Shown in pieces: positions 23,308-31,850 of a stretch of 64,000 nt of DNA (position 1 is its first letter; every line of letters starts with the position of its first letter). The notes under the pieces are model-generated. The model saw nothing but the letters and a program-made list of their open reading frames with translations. It was not told where the DNA came from and ran no database searches. Origin of the DNA: Streptomyces himalayensis subsp. himalayensis (GTDB lineage Bacteria > Actinomycetota > Actinomycetes > Streptomycetales > Streptomycetaceae); the NCBI RefSeq assembly GCF_013778455.1, contig NZ_JACEHE010000015.1, forward strand, positions 62,001 to 126,000. The letters run 5' to 3'. The position numbers were made by a program, and so were the translations under genes.

Positions 23308-24537
23308 ATGAACGTTCGCCGCAGCGCCGCGGTACTGGCAGCCATCGCCGTGATCGGCACGGCCACGGCTCCGGCCGCCCTGGCGGACGACGCGTCCCCG
23401 TCGCCGTCCGTGGCGCTTCCCTCCGGGCTCTACGGCACGTCCGACCCGACGTATGACGGTGTGTGGCGGCAGTCTCTCGCGCTTCTGGCGCAGGACACCG
23501 TGGGCGTGAAGCCCGCCACGAAGGCCGTCGACTGGCTGACGGGGCAGCAGTGCGCGGATGGCGGCTTCGCGGCGTACCGGGCCGACGCGGACAAGGCGTG
23601 CGACGCCAAGACCGCCGTCGACAGCAACAGCACGGCAGCCGCCGTCCAGGCGCTCGCCGCGCTCGGCGGCCACGACAAGCAGGTCGGCAAGGCCGTGACG
23701 TGGCTCAAGTCCGTGCAGAACGAGGACGGCGGCTGGGGGTACGCGCCCGGCGGGGCGAGCGACACCAACTCCACGGGTGTGGTTGTCGGCGCGCTGGCCG
23801 CCGCGGGTGAGAAGCCGGCGGATGTGAAGTCCAAGGGTGGCAAGTCCCCGTACGACGCGCTTGTGCGGCTCTCCATCCCGTGCGACGAGGACGGCGGCGG
23901 CGCCTTCGCCTACCAGCCCGACAAGAAGGGCAAGCTCGCGGCCAACGCGGACGCCACGGCGGCAGGCGTGCTCGGCATGCTCGGCAAGGGACTCGTGACG
24001 ACCGCCGGAAAGAAACCGGAAGACGGTTACATCTGCGGCAACAGCGACAAGAAGCTCACACCCGAGCAGGCCGCTCGCAACGGCGCCGCTTACCTCGCCG
24101 ACACCCTCTTCGTGAACGGCTATCTGAAGTCCGTCCTGGCCGGTGCCGAAGACCAGCCCGACTACGGCAACACCGCCGACGCGGTCGTCGCACTTGCCGC
24201 GGAAGGATGGACCAAGTACACGAAGAAGCCAATCGCGTGGCTGGAGAAGAACTCCGCCGACTGGGCCGCGCAGAGCGGGCCCGCGGCGTACGCCCAGCTG
24301 GTCTTCGCGGCCCACGCCACTGGTACCGACCCGCGCGACTTCGGCGGCGAGGACCTGGTCTCCCTGCTCAACGAAACAGGCCCGGCCCCGCAGGCGTCCG
24401 AACAGAAGGGCGCCAAGGACGTCTCCACGCAGGTCAACACCGGGTACGGCGTCTACTGGATCATCGGCGTCGGTCTCGTCGCCGGTATCGGCATCGGCTT
24501 CCTGCTCAGCGGCCGTAACAAGAAGCAGCAGCTGTGA
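23308..24537 (+). CDS. secreted, C-terminally anchored alpha-toroid protein under B12 control
   Basis: A 409-residue protein: signal peptide (residues 1-26, AAIAVIGTATAPAALADD), a prenyltransferase/squalene-cyclase-like toroid with repeats QQCADGGFAAY, WLKSVQNEDGGWGYAPG, NSTGVVVGALAA and YGNTADAVVALAAEG, then a single membrane segment (YWIIGVGLVAGIGIGFLL) and a basic end (GRNKKQQL). It would thus stand outside the cell, tied to the membrane. It lacks DXDD, so it is unlikely to be a cyclase. Animal intrinsic factor and transcobalamin bind B12 with the same alpha6/alpha6 fold, and this gene is first under a B12 riboswitch ahead of an ECF transporter; a corrinoid-capturing role is my inference. 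Confidence 0.85.
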   Translation: MNVRRSAAVLAAIAVIGTATAPAALADDASPSPSVALPSGLYGTSDPTYDGVWRQSLALLAQDTVGVKPATKAVDWLTGQQCADGGFAAYRADADKACDAKTAVDSNSTAAAVQALAALGGHDKQVGKAVTWLKSVQNEDGGWGYAPGGASDTNSTGVVVGALAAAGEKPADVKSKGGKSPYDALVRLSIPCDEDGGGAFAYQPDKKGKLAANADATAAGVLGMLGKGLVTTAGKKPEDGYICGNSDKKLTPEQAARNGAAYLADTLFVNGYLKSVLAGAEDQPDYGNTADAVVALAAEGWTKYTKKPIAWLEKNSADWAAQSGPAAYAQLVFAAHATGTDPRDFGGEDLVSLLNETGPAPQASEQKGAKDVSTQVNTGYGVYWIIGVGLVAGIGIGFLLSGRNKKQQL

Positions 24538-25208
24538 TACGGCACCGGCTCGCCGCCCCGGCCCTCGGCCTGCTGCTCACCGTGCTGGGCGTCCTGCTCG
24601 GTGCCGGGCAGGCGCAGGCCGTGGGCTACCGCTACTGGTCGTTCTGGGAGCGAGACGGCGGCGCATGGGCGTACGCCAGCCAGGGGCCGTCGTTCGTGCG
24701 CCCCGAGGACGGGGCCGTGCAGGGCTTCCGGTTCGCCGTGAGCGAGGACTCGCAGGACTCCACGAAGCCGCGCGGGGACGCCGGCTTCGCCGCGATCTGC
24801 GCCGACACCCCGGCGAAGGACGGCACCAAACGGGTCGCGCTCGTCCTCGACTTCGGCACGGCCGAGGACGCGCCGGACGGCGAGACGCCGCCGAAGCCGC
24901 GTACCGCCTGCGCGCGGATCGCCGAGGACGCGACCACCGCCGACGCGCTCGCCGCCGTGGCCGGGCCGCTGCGGTACGACAGCAACGCGCTGCTGTGCGC
25001 CATCGCCGGCTATCCGGAGACAGGGTGCGGCGAGCAGGTGTCCGGCGCCGGGCGTCCCGGCGTGTCGGCGTCGTCGGACGGGAACGACGCGGTGGTGTCC
25101 ACGAAGGCGGCGGGCGGCGGGCCCTCGCTGGGTCTGGTCGCCGGTATCGCCGTGGTCGCCGTGCTGGGCGTCGCCGTGATCTGGCAGGCACGCCGCCGCC
25201 GAGGCTGA
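24534..25208 (+). CDS. SCO2322-family secreted membrane-anchored protein
   Basis: A 224-residue protein: signal peptide (residues 1-28, ending AQA), an extracytoplasmic domain starting VGYRYWSFWERDGGAWAYASQGP, with Cys pairs (AAICAD, RTACARI, LLCAIAGYPETGCGEQ), a short linker, and one C-terminal membrane segment (LVAGIAVVAVLGVAVIW) with a basic RRRRG end. It matches the family named after S. coelicolor SCO2322, of unknown biochemistry. GTG at 24534 overlaps the toroid gene stop (GTGA). Its topology mirrors the toroid protein; with it, it may form the outer part of the B12 uptake system (inference). Confidence 0.83.
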   Translation: MIRHRLAAPALGLLLTVLGVLLGAGQAQAVGYRYWSFWERDGGAWAYASQGPSFVRPEDGAVQGFRFAVSEDSQDSTKPRGDAGFAAICADTPAKDGTKRVALVLDFGTAEDAPDGETPPKPRTACARIAEDATTADALAAVAGPLRYDSNALLCAIAGYPETGCGEQVSGAGRPGVSASSDGNDAVVSTKAAGGGPSLGLVAGIAVVAVLGVAVIWQARRRRG

Positions 25209-25222
25209 GCGGGGCCACGACG

Positions 25223-26548
25223 ATGACCAGCACCGCGCTCCGACGCGGGCTCGCCCCCGAAGCGGACCGCAGCAACGCCTTGCATCCCGGCGCCTGGTGG
25301 ATCTGGGCGCTCGGGCTCGGCACCGCGGCGTCGCGGACCACGAACCCGCTGCTGCTCGCACTCCTCATCGGGGTCGCGGGGTACGTCGTCGTGGCACGGC
25401 GGACGGAGGCGCCCTGGGCGCGGTCGTACGGTGCCTTCGTCAAGCTCGGACTGGCCGTGATCGGGATCCGGCTGGTGTTCGCGGTGTTCCTCGGATCGCC
25501 CATTCCCGGCACGCACACCGTCGTCAGCCTGCCCGAGGTCCCGCTTCCCGAGTGGGCGCAGGGCGTGCGCGTCGGCGGCCGGGTGACAGCCGAGGGCCTG
25601 GTCTTCGCGCTGTACGACGGGATGAAGCTCGCCACGCTGCTGATCTGCGTGGGCGCGGCCAACGCCCTCGCCAATCCTGCGCGGCTGCTCAAGTCGCTGC
25701 CGGGTGCCCTGTACGAGGCGGGGGTCGCCGTCGTCGTCGCGCTGACCTTCGCGCCGCATCTCATCGCGGATGTGCAGCGGTTGCGGGCCGCGCGGCGGCT
25801 GCGCGGGCGTCCGGACCGCGGCCTGCGCGGGTTGCTGCAGGTCGGACTGCCTGTTCTGGAGGGCGCGTTGGAGCGGTCGGTGGCACTGGCAGCCGCGATG
25901 GACGCCCGCGGATACGGGCGGACCGCCCAGGTTCCGGCCGCCGTCCGGCGCACCACCGCCGTACTGACCCTGGGCGGGCTCATCGGTGTGTGCGCCGGAA
26001 CGTACGGGCTGCTCACCGCGGAGGGTGCGACCTATGGCCTGCCCGTGCTGCTCGCCGGGCTCGTGGCCGCGCTGGCCGGACTGTGGCTGGGCGGCCGACG
26101 GTCCGTGCGCACCCGGTACCGGCCGGACGCGTGGGGTGTCCGGGCCTGGCTGGTCGCCGGCTCGGGGGTGGTGGTGGCGGCAGCGCTGATCGTCTCCGGT
26201 TCGTACGATCCCGCGGCCCTCCGCCCCGGCGTCGTACCGCTGTCCGCGCCCAGGCTGCCGCTGCTGCCCGCGGCGGCGGTGCTGCTGGGGCTGCTTCCGG
26301 CGCTCGTAGCACCTGTTCCGGCTTCAGCGGCGCCCGTTCCGGCTCCAGTGGTGCCCGGTCCGGCTCCAGCAGCGCCCGTTGCGGCTCCAGCAGCGCCCGT
26401 TGCGGCTCCAGCGGTGCACGTGCCGGTGCCGCCCGCCTCGGCCGAGGCCGCTGGTGCCGCGCCGCCCGCCTCCGCAGGCACCACGGGCTCCGCCCCGCCG
26501 GAACCCTCCCCCGCACCCAGGTCCCACCTCCCCAAGGAACCCTCATGA
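25223..26548 (+). CDS. ECF transporter T component (CbiQ-type)
   Basis: A 441-residue membrane protein. Residues ~20-330 carry the EcfT fold; the coupling-helix Ala-Arg-Gly motifs are visible (VALAAAMDARGYG, with a preceding RAARRLRGRP). EcfT joins the substrate-binding S protein to the two ATPases. The last ~90 residues are a Pro/Ala/Val-rich tail built from 24-base tandem repeats (APVAAPAA), unusual for EcfT. The ATG at 25223 follows GGGGCC with a moderate fit; the stop overlaps the next gene (ATGA). It is the third gene of the riboswitch operon. Confidence 0.88.
   Translation: MTSTALRRGLAPEADRSNALHPGAWWIWALGLGTAASRTTNPLLLALLIGVAGYVVVARRTEAPWARSYGAFVKLGLAVIGIRLVFAVFLGSPIPGTHTVVSLPEVPLPEWAQGVRVGGRVTAEGLVFALYDGMKLATLLICVGAANALANPARLLKSLPGALYEAGVAVVVALTFAPHLIADVQRLRAARRLRGRPDRGLRGLLQVGLPVLEGALERSVALAAAMDARGYGRTAQVPAAVRRTTAVLTLGGLIGVCAGTYGLLTAEGATYGLPVLLAGLVAALAGLWLGGRRSVRTRYRPDAWGVRAWLVAGSGVVVAAALIVSGSYDPAALRPGVVPLSAPRLPLLPAAAVLLGLLPALVAPVPASAAPVPAPVVPGPAPAAPVAAPAAPVAAPAVHVPVPPASAEAAGAAPPASAGTTGSAPPEPSPAPRSHLPKEPS
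26317..26420 (+). repeat. 24-bp repeats in the EcfT tail
   Basis: Units like GTTGCGGCTCCAGCAGCGCC are repeated three to four times in frame, encoding (APVAAPAA)n. Recent slippage is likely. Confidence 0.7.
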
Positions 26549-28407
26549 TCCGTTTCGAGGATGTCTCCGTGACGTACGACGGCGCCTCTGCGCCCACCGT
26601 ACGAGGGGTTGAACTCACCGTTCCCGAGGGCGAGTTGGTGCTCGTGGTCGGGCCGTCCGGGGTCGGCAAGTCGACGTTGCTCGGGGCCGTCAGCGGGCTT
26701 GTGCCGCACTTCACGGGCGGCACGCTGCGTGGCAGCGTCACCGTGGCCGGGCGGGACACCCGTACCCACAAGCCGCGCGAACTCGCCGACGTCGTGGGAA
26801 CCGTAGGCCAGGACCCGCTCTCCCACTTCGTGACGGACACGGTCGAGGACGAACTCGCGTACGGCATGGAGTCGCTGGGGCTGCCGCCGGAGGTGATGCG
26901 GCGGCGGGTCGAGGAGACGCTCGACCTGCTCGGCCTCGCCGATCTGCGCGACCGGCCCATCGCCACACTGTCCGGCGGGCAGCAGCAGCGCGTGGCCATC
27001 GGCTCGGTCCTCACCCCGCATCCTCAGGTGCTGGTCCTCGACGAGCCGACCTCCGCTCTCGACCCCGCGGCGGCGGAGGAGGTCCTGTCCGTGCTCCAGC
27101 GGCTCGTCCACGACCTCGGTACGACCGTGCTCATGGCCGAGCACCGGCTGGAACGGGTCGTGCAGTACGCGGACCAGGTCCTGCTGCTCGCCGAACCGGG
27201 CGCGGCACCCGTGCTCGGTACGCCCGCCGAGATGATGGCCGTCTCGCCGGTGTACCCGCCGGTGGTGGACCTCGGGCGGCTCGCCGGCTGGTCGCCCCTG
27301 CCGCTCACGGTGCGGGACGCCCGGCGGCAGGCCGGGGGGCTGCGGGAACGGCTGGCGGGACCCGGGCCGGATCCGTCCCGCGGACGTGCGGACCGGGCCC
27401 ACGATCGAAGGGACCGTGCCTACGACCGCGTGGATCGTGCCCACGACCGCGTGGATCGTGCCCACCACCGCGTGGATGGCGCCCAAGGCCGCGTGGACGC
27501 GGCCCCTTCCCGCCCGACGCCGCCGCCCAGGCCCGGCTCGGACACGCGCCAGGACCGCCCGTGGCTCACGCGGTGGCGGCCCTGGCGCAGAAAGCGGGAC
27601 GTAGCGGACGTCACCGACGTACCCGATGCACCCGGCCTGCCCGCCCCGGATGCCGAGCCCGTTGCGGTCGTCGAGGGGCTCGGTGCCCGGCGCGGCAGGG
27701 TCCAGGCGTTGCGTCACGTGGACTTCTCCACCGTCCCCGGCGAGACCGTCGCACTGATGGGCCGCAACGGCGCCGGAAAGTCCACCCTGCTGTCCACTCT
27801 TGTCGGTCTGGTCGCCCCCACGTCAGGCTCGGTGCGGGTCGGAGGCGCGGTACCGCACCGTGCGGGGCCGCGTGAGCTGGTCCGGCGCGTCGGCCTCGTA
27901 CCGCAGGAGCCGCGCGATCTGCTGTACGCCGACACCGTGGGCGCCGAGTGTGCGGCCGCCGACGGCGACGCGGGCGCGGCGCCGGGTACGTGCCGGGCAC
28001 TGGTGTCCGAGCTGCTGCCCGGCATCGCGGACGACACGCATCCGCGGGACCTCTCGGAGGGGCAGCGGCTCGCGCTCGCCCTGGCCGTGGTGCTCACGGC
28101 CCGGCCGCCGCTGCTGCTTCTCGACGAGCCGACCCGCGGTCTCGACTACGCGGCGAAGGCCCGGCTGGTGTCCGTCCTGCGCGGGCTGGCGGCCGAGGGC
28201 CATGCCGTCGTCCTGGCCACGCACGACGTGGAACTCGCGGCCGAGCTGGCCGACCGCGTCGTCATCCTGGCCGACGGGGAGATCGTGGCGGACGGCCCCA
28301 CCGCCGAAGTCGTCGTGGCATCCCCCTCGTTCGCGCCCCAGGTCACCAAGGTGCTCGCGCCGGAGCGGTGGCTGACGGTGTCCCAGGTCAGGGAGGCGCT
28401 GGCATGA
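26545..28407 (+). CDS. ECF transporter fused dual ATPase (A and A' components)
   Basis: A 620-residue protein with two ABC ATPase domains. The first (residues ~1-270) has Walker A GPSGVGKST, signature LSGGQQQR, Walker B VLVLDEPTSALD and H-loop AEHRLE. The second (~385-620) has GRNGAGKST, the weaker signature LSEGQRLA, LLLLDEPTRGLD and ATHDVE. They are joined by a ~110-residue charged linker that includes a tandem RAHDRVD repeat (bases ~27410-27500). One fused chain replaces the EcfA/A' pair. It overlaps both neighbours by four bases (ATGA), so T, A and S components are made together. Confidence 0.9.
   Translation: MIRFEDVSVTYDGASAPTVRGVELTVPEGELVLVVGPSGVGKSTLLGAVSGLVPHFTGGTLRGSVTVAGRDTRTHKPRELADVVGTVGQDPLSHFVTDTVEDELAYGMESLGLPPEVMRRRVEETLDLLGLADLRDRPIATLSGGQQQRVAIGSVLTPHPQVLVLDEPTSALDPAAAEEVLSVLQRLVHDLGTTVLMAEHRLERVVQYADQVLLLAEPGAAPVLGTPAEMMAVSPVYPPVVDLGRLAGWSPLPLTVRDARRQAGGLRERLAGPGPDPSRGRADRAHDRRDRAYDRVDRAHDRVDRAHHRVDGAQGRVDAAPSRPTPPPRPGSDTRQDRPWLTRWRPWRRKRDVADVTDVPDAPGLPAPDAEPVAVVEGLGARRGRVQALRHVDFSTVPGETVALMGRNGAGKSTLLSTLVGLVAPTSGSVRVGGAVPHRAGPRELVRRVGLVPQEPRDLLYADTVGAECAAADGDAGAAPGTCRALVSELLPGIADDTHPRDLSEGQRLALALAVVLTARPPLLLLDEPTRGLDYAAKARLVSVLRGLAAEGHAVVLATHDVELAAELADRVVILADGEIVADGPTAEVVVASPSFAPQVTKVLAPERWLTVSQVREALA
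27410..27500 (+). repeat. 21-bp repeats in the ATPase linker
   Basis: Three to four in-frame copies of GACCGCGTGGATCGTGCCCA give DRVDRAH repeats in the linker between the two ATPase domains. Confidence 0.7.
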
Positions 28408-29264
28408 CTGATCCGACCCACGCCCAGACCCACGACCAGAGCCAGCCCCAGGCCCGGGCCGTCCGTCTCGGTCCCCGTTCCGTGGGCGCTCTCGTGCTCG
28501 TCAGCGCCATCGGGGTCATCGCCTTCGGCTGGCCCCTGTTCGCCGATGCGGACTCGGGGCTCAGCGCGCATGAGCAGGACGCACCTTGGCTGTTCGCGGC
28601 GCTGCTCGTACTGCTCGTGGGGGTCGTCGCCGCGACCGTCTCGGAGTCGGGTCTCGGCCCGAAGGCGGTGGCCATGCTGGGCGTACTGGCCGCCACCGGC
28701 GCGGCGCTGCGGCCGATCGGCGCGGGTACCGCGGGGATCGAGCCCATGTTCTTCCTCATGGTTCTCAGCGGCCGTGTGCTCGGGCCCGGTTTCGGGTTCG
28801 TGCTGGGCGCCGTGACGATGTTCGCCTCGGCCCTGCTGACCGGAGGCGTCGGCCCGTGGATGCCGTTCCAGATGCTGTCGCTGTGCTGGTTCACGATGGG
28901 GGCCGGTCTACTGCCGGGCCCGGACCGGCTGCGGGGGCGCGGCGAGGTGCTGATGCTCGCCGCGTACGGGTTCGTGGCGTCCTTCGGGTACGGCCTGATC
29001 ATGAACCTGTGGGGTTGGCCGTTCTTGTTGGGGGCGCTCCCGCCGGGGATGGCGCGCGACCCGGACGGCACACTCGCCCAGAATCTGGTGCACTTCGTCG
29101 CCTATTACCTGGCCACTTCGCTCGGCTGGGACCTCGGCCGGGCCGCGGTGACCGTGGTGCTCACCCTGGCGCTCGGGCCCGCCCTGCTCAAGGCGCTGCG
29201 CCGCGCCACGCGGCGGGCCGCCTTCGAGGCGACGGTCACGTTCGAAGCGCCTGATCGCTCCTAG
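28404..29264 (+). CDS. ECF transporter S component (predicted corrinoid/B12-specific)
   Basis: A 286-residue protein with six hydrophobic segments after a hydrophilic ~28-residue N-terminus. Features such as PMFFLMVLSGRVLGPGFGFVLGAVTMFASALLTGGVGPWMPFQM are typical of S components (the ECF_trnsprt/CbrT-like group). Being last in a B12-riboswitch operon with EcfT and EcfAA' is the main reason to propose cobalamin or a precursor as substrate. ATG at 28404 overlaps the ATPase stop. No gene for the substrate's further metabolism lies nearby. Confidence 0.85.
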   Translation: MTDPTHAQTHDQSQPQARAVRLGPRSVGALVLVSAIGVIAFGWPLFADADSGLSAHEQDAPWLFAALLVLLVGVVAATVSESGLGPKAVAMLGVLAATGAALRPIGAGTAGIEPMFFLMVLSGRVLGPGFGFVLGAVTMFASALLTGGVGPWMPFQMLSLCWFTMGAGLLPGPDRLRGRGEVLMLAAYGFVASFGYGLIMNLWGWPFLLGALPPGMARDPDGTLAQNLVHFVAYYLATSLGWDLGRAAVTVVLTLALGPALLKALRRATRRAAFEATVTFEAPDRS

Positions 29265-29784
29265 CCACTTCGTGGGCGTCCGGTCATGTTCTGCCCGGTT
29301 GGGGGCGCTGCGAGGCGTCGGTTACATTCCGGGCGCCGACCGCCGGTACCTGCATGCGAACTCCGTCACATACGACCTGGGGCTTGTGTCACATTTCGCC
29401 GGATTCGCCATATGCGGAGTGTGCGGCTTCGCACGCAGTCCGTGACGAAAAGGGACCCAAGCAAGTGAGGCCCTTCACGTGGCCTTGGTCACTTACTAGA
29501 CGGCCTCGTAGCCGTGCCTCATGACGTGAGCGCGTCATATTGCCCGCCTGACCTGGGGATTGAGAGCCGGGTCACACAAAGGACTTTCTTCTCGAATGCG
29601 ACTTCCACTAGTAAAAGGGGTGGTTGCGGCGTTTCGGCGGCCCTGCTTCTCTGGATGTGTCGCACGGCGCCGACGTGCCCTCACGGGTCGCGGCGCCGAC
29701 GCATTTCCCCCGCCTCCCGCACGGCTCCCGTGCACGGCTGTGGGCTGCGTGCGACGCCCTGCCCCCAACCAAGAGGTTCCCCCT
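29265..29784. other. 520-base non-coding stretch before the transglycosylase-like gene
   Basis: No convincing gene is seen. It holds small inverted repeats (ATGACG-TGAG-CGCGTCAT near 29521-29540), two GGCGCCGACG copies near 29668 and 29693, and locally lower GC (29450-29620). A long 5' leader or a regulatory RNA is possible, but I could not match it to the c-di-AMP (ydaO) riboswitch often found before such cell-wall genes. Confidence 0.5.
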
Positions 29785-30204
29785 GTGACTGTCGCTCTCT
29801 TCCGCCGCATCGCTTCCCCGAAGAAGGCCCTCACCGGTGCCGCCGTGGCCGCCGCCACCACCGGCATGCTGTTCGCCGCCGCTCCCGCCCAGGCCGCTCC
29901 CGCGGCTGCGTCCACCGGCAAGGCCCAGGCGATCGCGCACAAGCTGATCCCGGACGCCGCGCAGTACAAGGCCTTCAGCAAGATCGTGGAGCACGAGAGC
30001 GGCTGGAATGTCACGGCGACGAACGCGTCCTCGGGTGCGTACGGTCTCGTTCAGGCGCTGCCGGGCTCGAAGATGGCCTCCGCGGGTGCGGACTGGAAGA
30101 CCAACCCCCAGACGCAGATCAAGTGGGGCCTGGACTACATGAACTCGCGTTACGGCAGCCCGGTCGCCGCGTGGAACTTCTGGCAGTCGCACGGCTGGTA
30201 CTGA
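29785..30204 (+). CDS. secreted transglycosylase-SLT-like protein (139 aa)
   Basis: A small secreted protein: signal peptide to about residue 36 (APAQAAPAAA), then a lysozyme-like domain of ~95 residues with the catalytic-type Glu in KIVEHESGWNVTATN, SSGAYGLVQALPGSKMASAG, and the end AAWNFWQSHGWY. This is the compact transglycosylase fold common in Streptomyces; it would cut peptidoglycan glycan strands. GTG at 29785 is chosen because the signal peptide starts there and AAGAGG precedes it. It ends just before a very strong terminator, so it is a single-gene unit. Confidence 0.87.
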   Translation: MTVALFRRIASPKKALTGAAVAAATTGMLFAAAPAQAAPAAASTGKAQAIAHKLIPDAAQYKAFSKIVEHESGWNVTATNASSGAYGLVQALPGSKMASAGADWKTNPQTQIKWGLDYMNSRYGSPVAAWNFWQSHGWY

Positions 30205-30240
30205 GCCGACGACCGCTCGGGCCTGAGGCCCGTCGCATAC

Positions 30241-30280
30241 GAAGGCGGCGGCACCCCCATTGCGGGGTGCCGCCGCCTTC
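30241..30280 (+). terminator. strong hairpin terminator
   Basis: A 17-bp stem GAAGGCGGCGGCACCCC with a short loop, 36 bases after the transglycosylase-like stop. It also faces the end of the thiolase gene. Confidence 0.88.
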
Positions 30281-30319
30281 GTCGTATCCGACGCGGGAGA
30301 GGCCGTCAGCCGACCAGAG

Positions 30320-30405
30320 CAGGGGGACCCCCATCGCCCTGGAGGGACCTCCCAGGCCCTTAAGGCACATGGGGAGGAACGCCTGCCCACAACGAGGGCA
30401 CGACC
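30320..30405. repeat. dispersed palindromic repeat, copy 1
   Basis: The core CCCAGGCCCTTAAGGCAC followed by GGGGAGGAACG and a C-rich ...GCACAACG stretch recurs at 44040-44090. It lies at the 3' end of the thiolase gene. Confidence 0.6.
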
Positions 30406-30407
30406 GC

Positions 30408-31577
30408 TTAAAGCCGCTGAATGATCGTCCCCGTCGCCAGCGCCCCGCCCGCGCACATCGCGATCAGCGCGAACTCCTTGTCCCGCCGCTCCAGTTCATG
30501 GAGCGCCGTGGTGATGAGCCGCGCCCCGGTCGCCCCCACGGGGTGCCCCAGCGCGATCGCCCCGCCGTTGACGTTGACCTTCTCCAAGTCCTGCTCGAAG
30601 ACCTGCGCCCAGCTCAGCACCACCGAGGCGAAGGCCTCGTTGATCTCGACGATGTCGATGTCCTTCAGGGACATCCCGGCCTTGCCGAGCACGGCCCGCG
30701 TGGCGTCGATGGGGCCGTCGAGGTGAAAGTGCGGGTCGGCGCCCACGAGGGCCTGGGCGACGATACGGGCGCGCGGCCTGAGCCTGAGCGCTCGCGCCAT
30801 CCGCTTGGACGCCCACATGATCGCGGCGGCGCCGTCCGAGATCTGCGAGGAGTTGCCCGCGGTGTGCACGGCCGTCGGCATGATCGGCTTGAGCCGCCCC
30901 AGCGCCTCCATCGAGGTGTCGCGCAGCCCCTCGTCACGGTCGACGAGCCGCCACATGCCCTGGCCTCCGGCCTGCTCCGCCTCGGTCGTCGGCACCTGCA
31001 CGGCGAAGGTCTCGCGCTTGAAGCGCTCCTCGGACCAGGCGATCGCGGCCCGTTCCTGCGAGATGAGGCCGAGCGAGTCGACGTTCTCGCGGGTCAGTCC
31101 GCGGTGCCGGGCGATGCGCTCGGCCGCCTCGAACTGGTTGGGCAGGTCGACGTTCCACTCGTCGGGGAAGGGCTTGCCAGGACCGTGCTTGGAGCCGGAG
31201 CCGAGCGGCACACGGGACATCGCCTCGACGCCGCAGCTGATGCCGACATCGATGACGCCCGCCGCGATCATGTTGGCGGTCATGTGCGAGGCCTGCTGCG
31301 AGGAGCCGCACTGGCAGTCGACGGTGGTGGCCGCGGTCTCGGGCGCCAGGCCCATCGTGAGCCATGCGGTGCGCGCCGGATTCATGGACTGCTCGCCGGC
31401 GTGTGTGACGGTGCCACCGACGATCTGTTCGACGCAGTCGGCCTGGATGCCCGTACGGGCGAGGAGTTCGCGGTAGGTCTCGCCCAGCAGATAGGCGGGG
31501 TGGAGATTGGCGAGCGCACCGCCGCGCTTGCCGATGGGGGTGCGTACGGCTTCGACGATGACGGGTTCCGCGGCCAT
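30408..31577 (-). CDS. fadA5: steroid 3-ketoacyl-CoA thiolase FadA5-like
   Basis: A 389-residue thiolase. The nucleophile is Cys90 (VDCQCGSSQQ); His345 (ALGHPVGATG) and Cys375 (AMCAGGALATG) complete the active site. Long runs such as DLPNQFEAAERIA, VGADPHFHLDGPI, and NEAFASVVLSWA match mycobacterial FadA5, which releases propionyl- or acetyl-CoA from sterol side chains. The ATG has a GAAGGGAG site. A KstR-like box with one mismatch lies 107 bases upstream, in the region shared with the divergent CYP125-like gene. A role in ordinary fatty-acid oxidation is possible but less likely. Confidence 0.9.
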   Translation of the reverse strand: MAAEPVIVEAVRTPIGKRGGALANLHPAYLLGETYRELLARTGIQADCVEQIVGGTVTHAGEQSMNPARTAWLTMGLAPETAATTVDCQCGSSQQASHMTANMIAAGVIDVGISCGVEAMSRVPLGSGSKHGPGKPFPDEWNVDLPNQFEAAERIARHRGLTRENVDSLGLISQERAAIAWSEERFKRETFAVQVPTTEAEQAGGQGMWRLVDRDEGLRDTSMEALGRLKPIMPTAVHTAGNSSQISDGAAAIMWASKRMARALRLRPRARIVAQALVGADPHFHLDGPIDATRAVLGKAGMSLKDIDIVEINEAFASVVLSWAQVFEQDLEKVNVNGGAIALGHPVGATGARLITTALHELERRDKEFALIAMCAGGALATGTIIQRL

Positions 31578-31683
31578 GGGGGCTCCCTTCTTTGCGGCTG
31601 AACCGCCGCCGCTCTCGCGGACCTGGTTGCTCGCCGCGTCGGTTCCTCAATTGATGGTCGCGGTCAACGAACAATCGAAGAAC

Positions 31684-31697
31684 TAGAACGCGTACCA
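31684..31697. promoter_or_regulatory. KstR-like operator (one mismatch) upstream of fadA5-like gene
   Basis: TAGAACGCGTACCA differs from TNNAACNNGTTNNA at one fixed base. Confidence 0.6.
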
Positions 31698-31813
31698 GTT
31701 CTCCCCGCAGTCTGCTGAGCCGGGACCCCGCGCCGCAAGGGTCGTGCACGCACCTTGCGGCACCTTGCACCCCTCCTGCACGCAATTCACCCTGTCGCGA
31801 CCCTTGCGACTTG

Positions 31814-31827
31814 TAGAACCCGTTACT
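31814..31827. promoter_or_regulatory. KstR-like operator (one mismatch) upstream of CYP125-like gene
   Basis: TAGAACCCGTTACT lacks only the final A. It lies 94 bases before the P450 start. Confidence 0.6.
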
Positions 31828-31850
31828 ACCTTGCCGGACACCTTCATTTT

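Noticed and set aside
23308..24537. terpene cyclase/prenyltransferase enzyme
   Set aside because: No DXDD or zinc-site residues; secreted and membrane-anchored under a B12 riboswitch, which fits a binding role better.
29500..29784. c-di-AMP (ydaO) riboswitch before the transglycosylase-like gene
   Set aside because: Such leaders are common before Streptomyces wall-lytic genes, but the conserved blocks were not found here.
31645..31665. TTGATGGTCGCGGTCAA upstream of the thiolase as a seventh box B
   Set aside because: The spacing between arms is two bases longer and the inner CG/CG pairs are absent.
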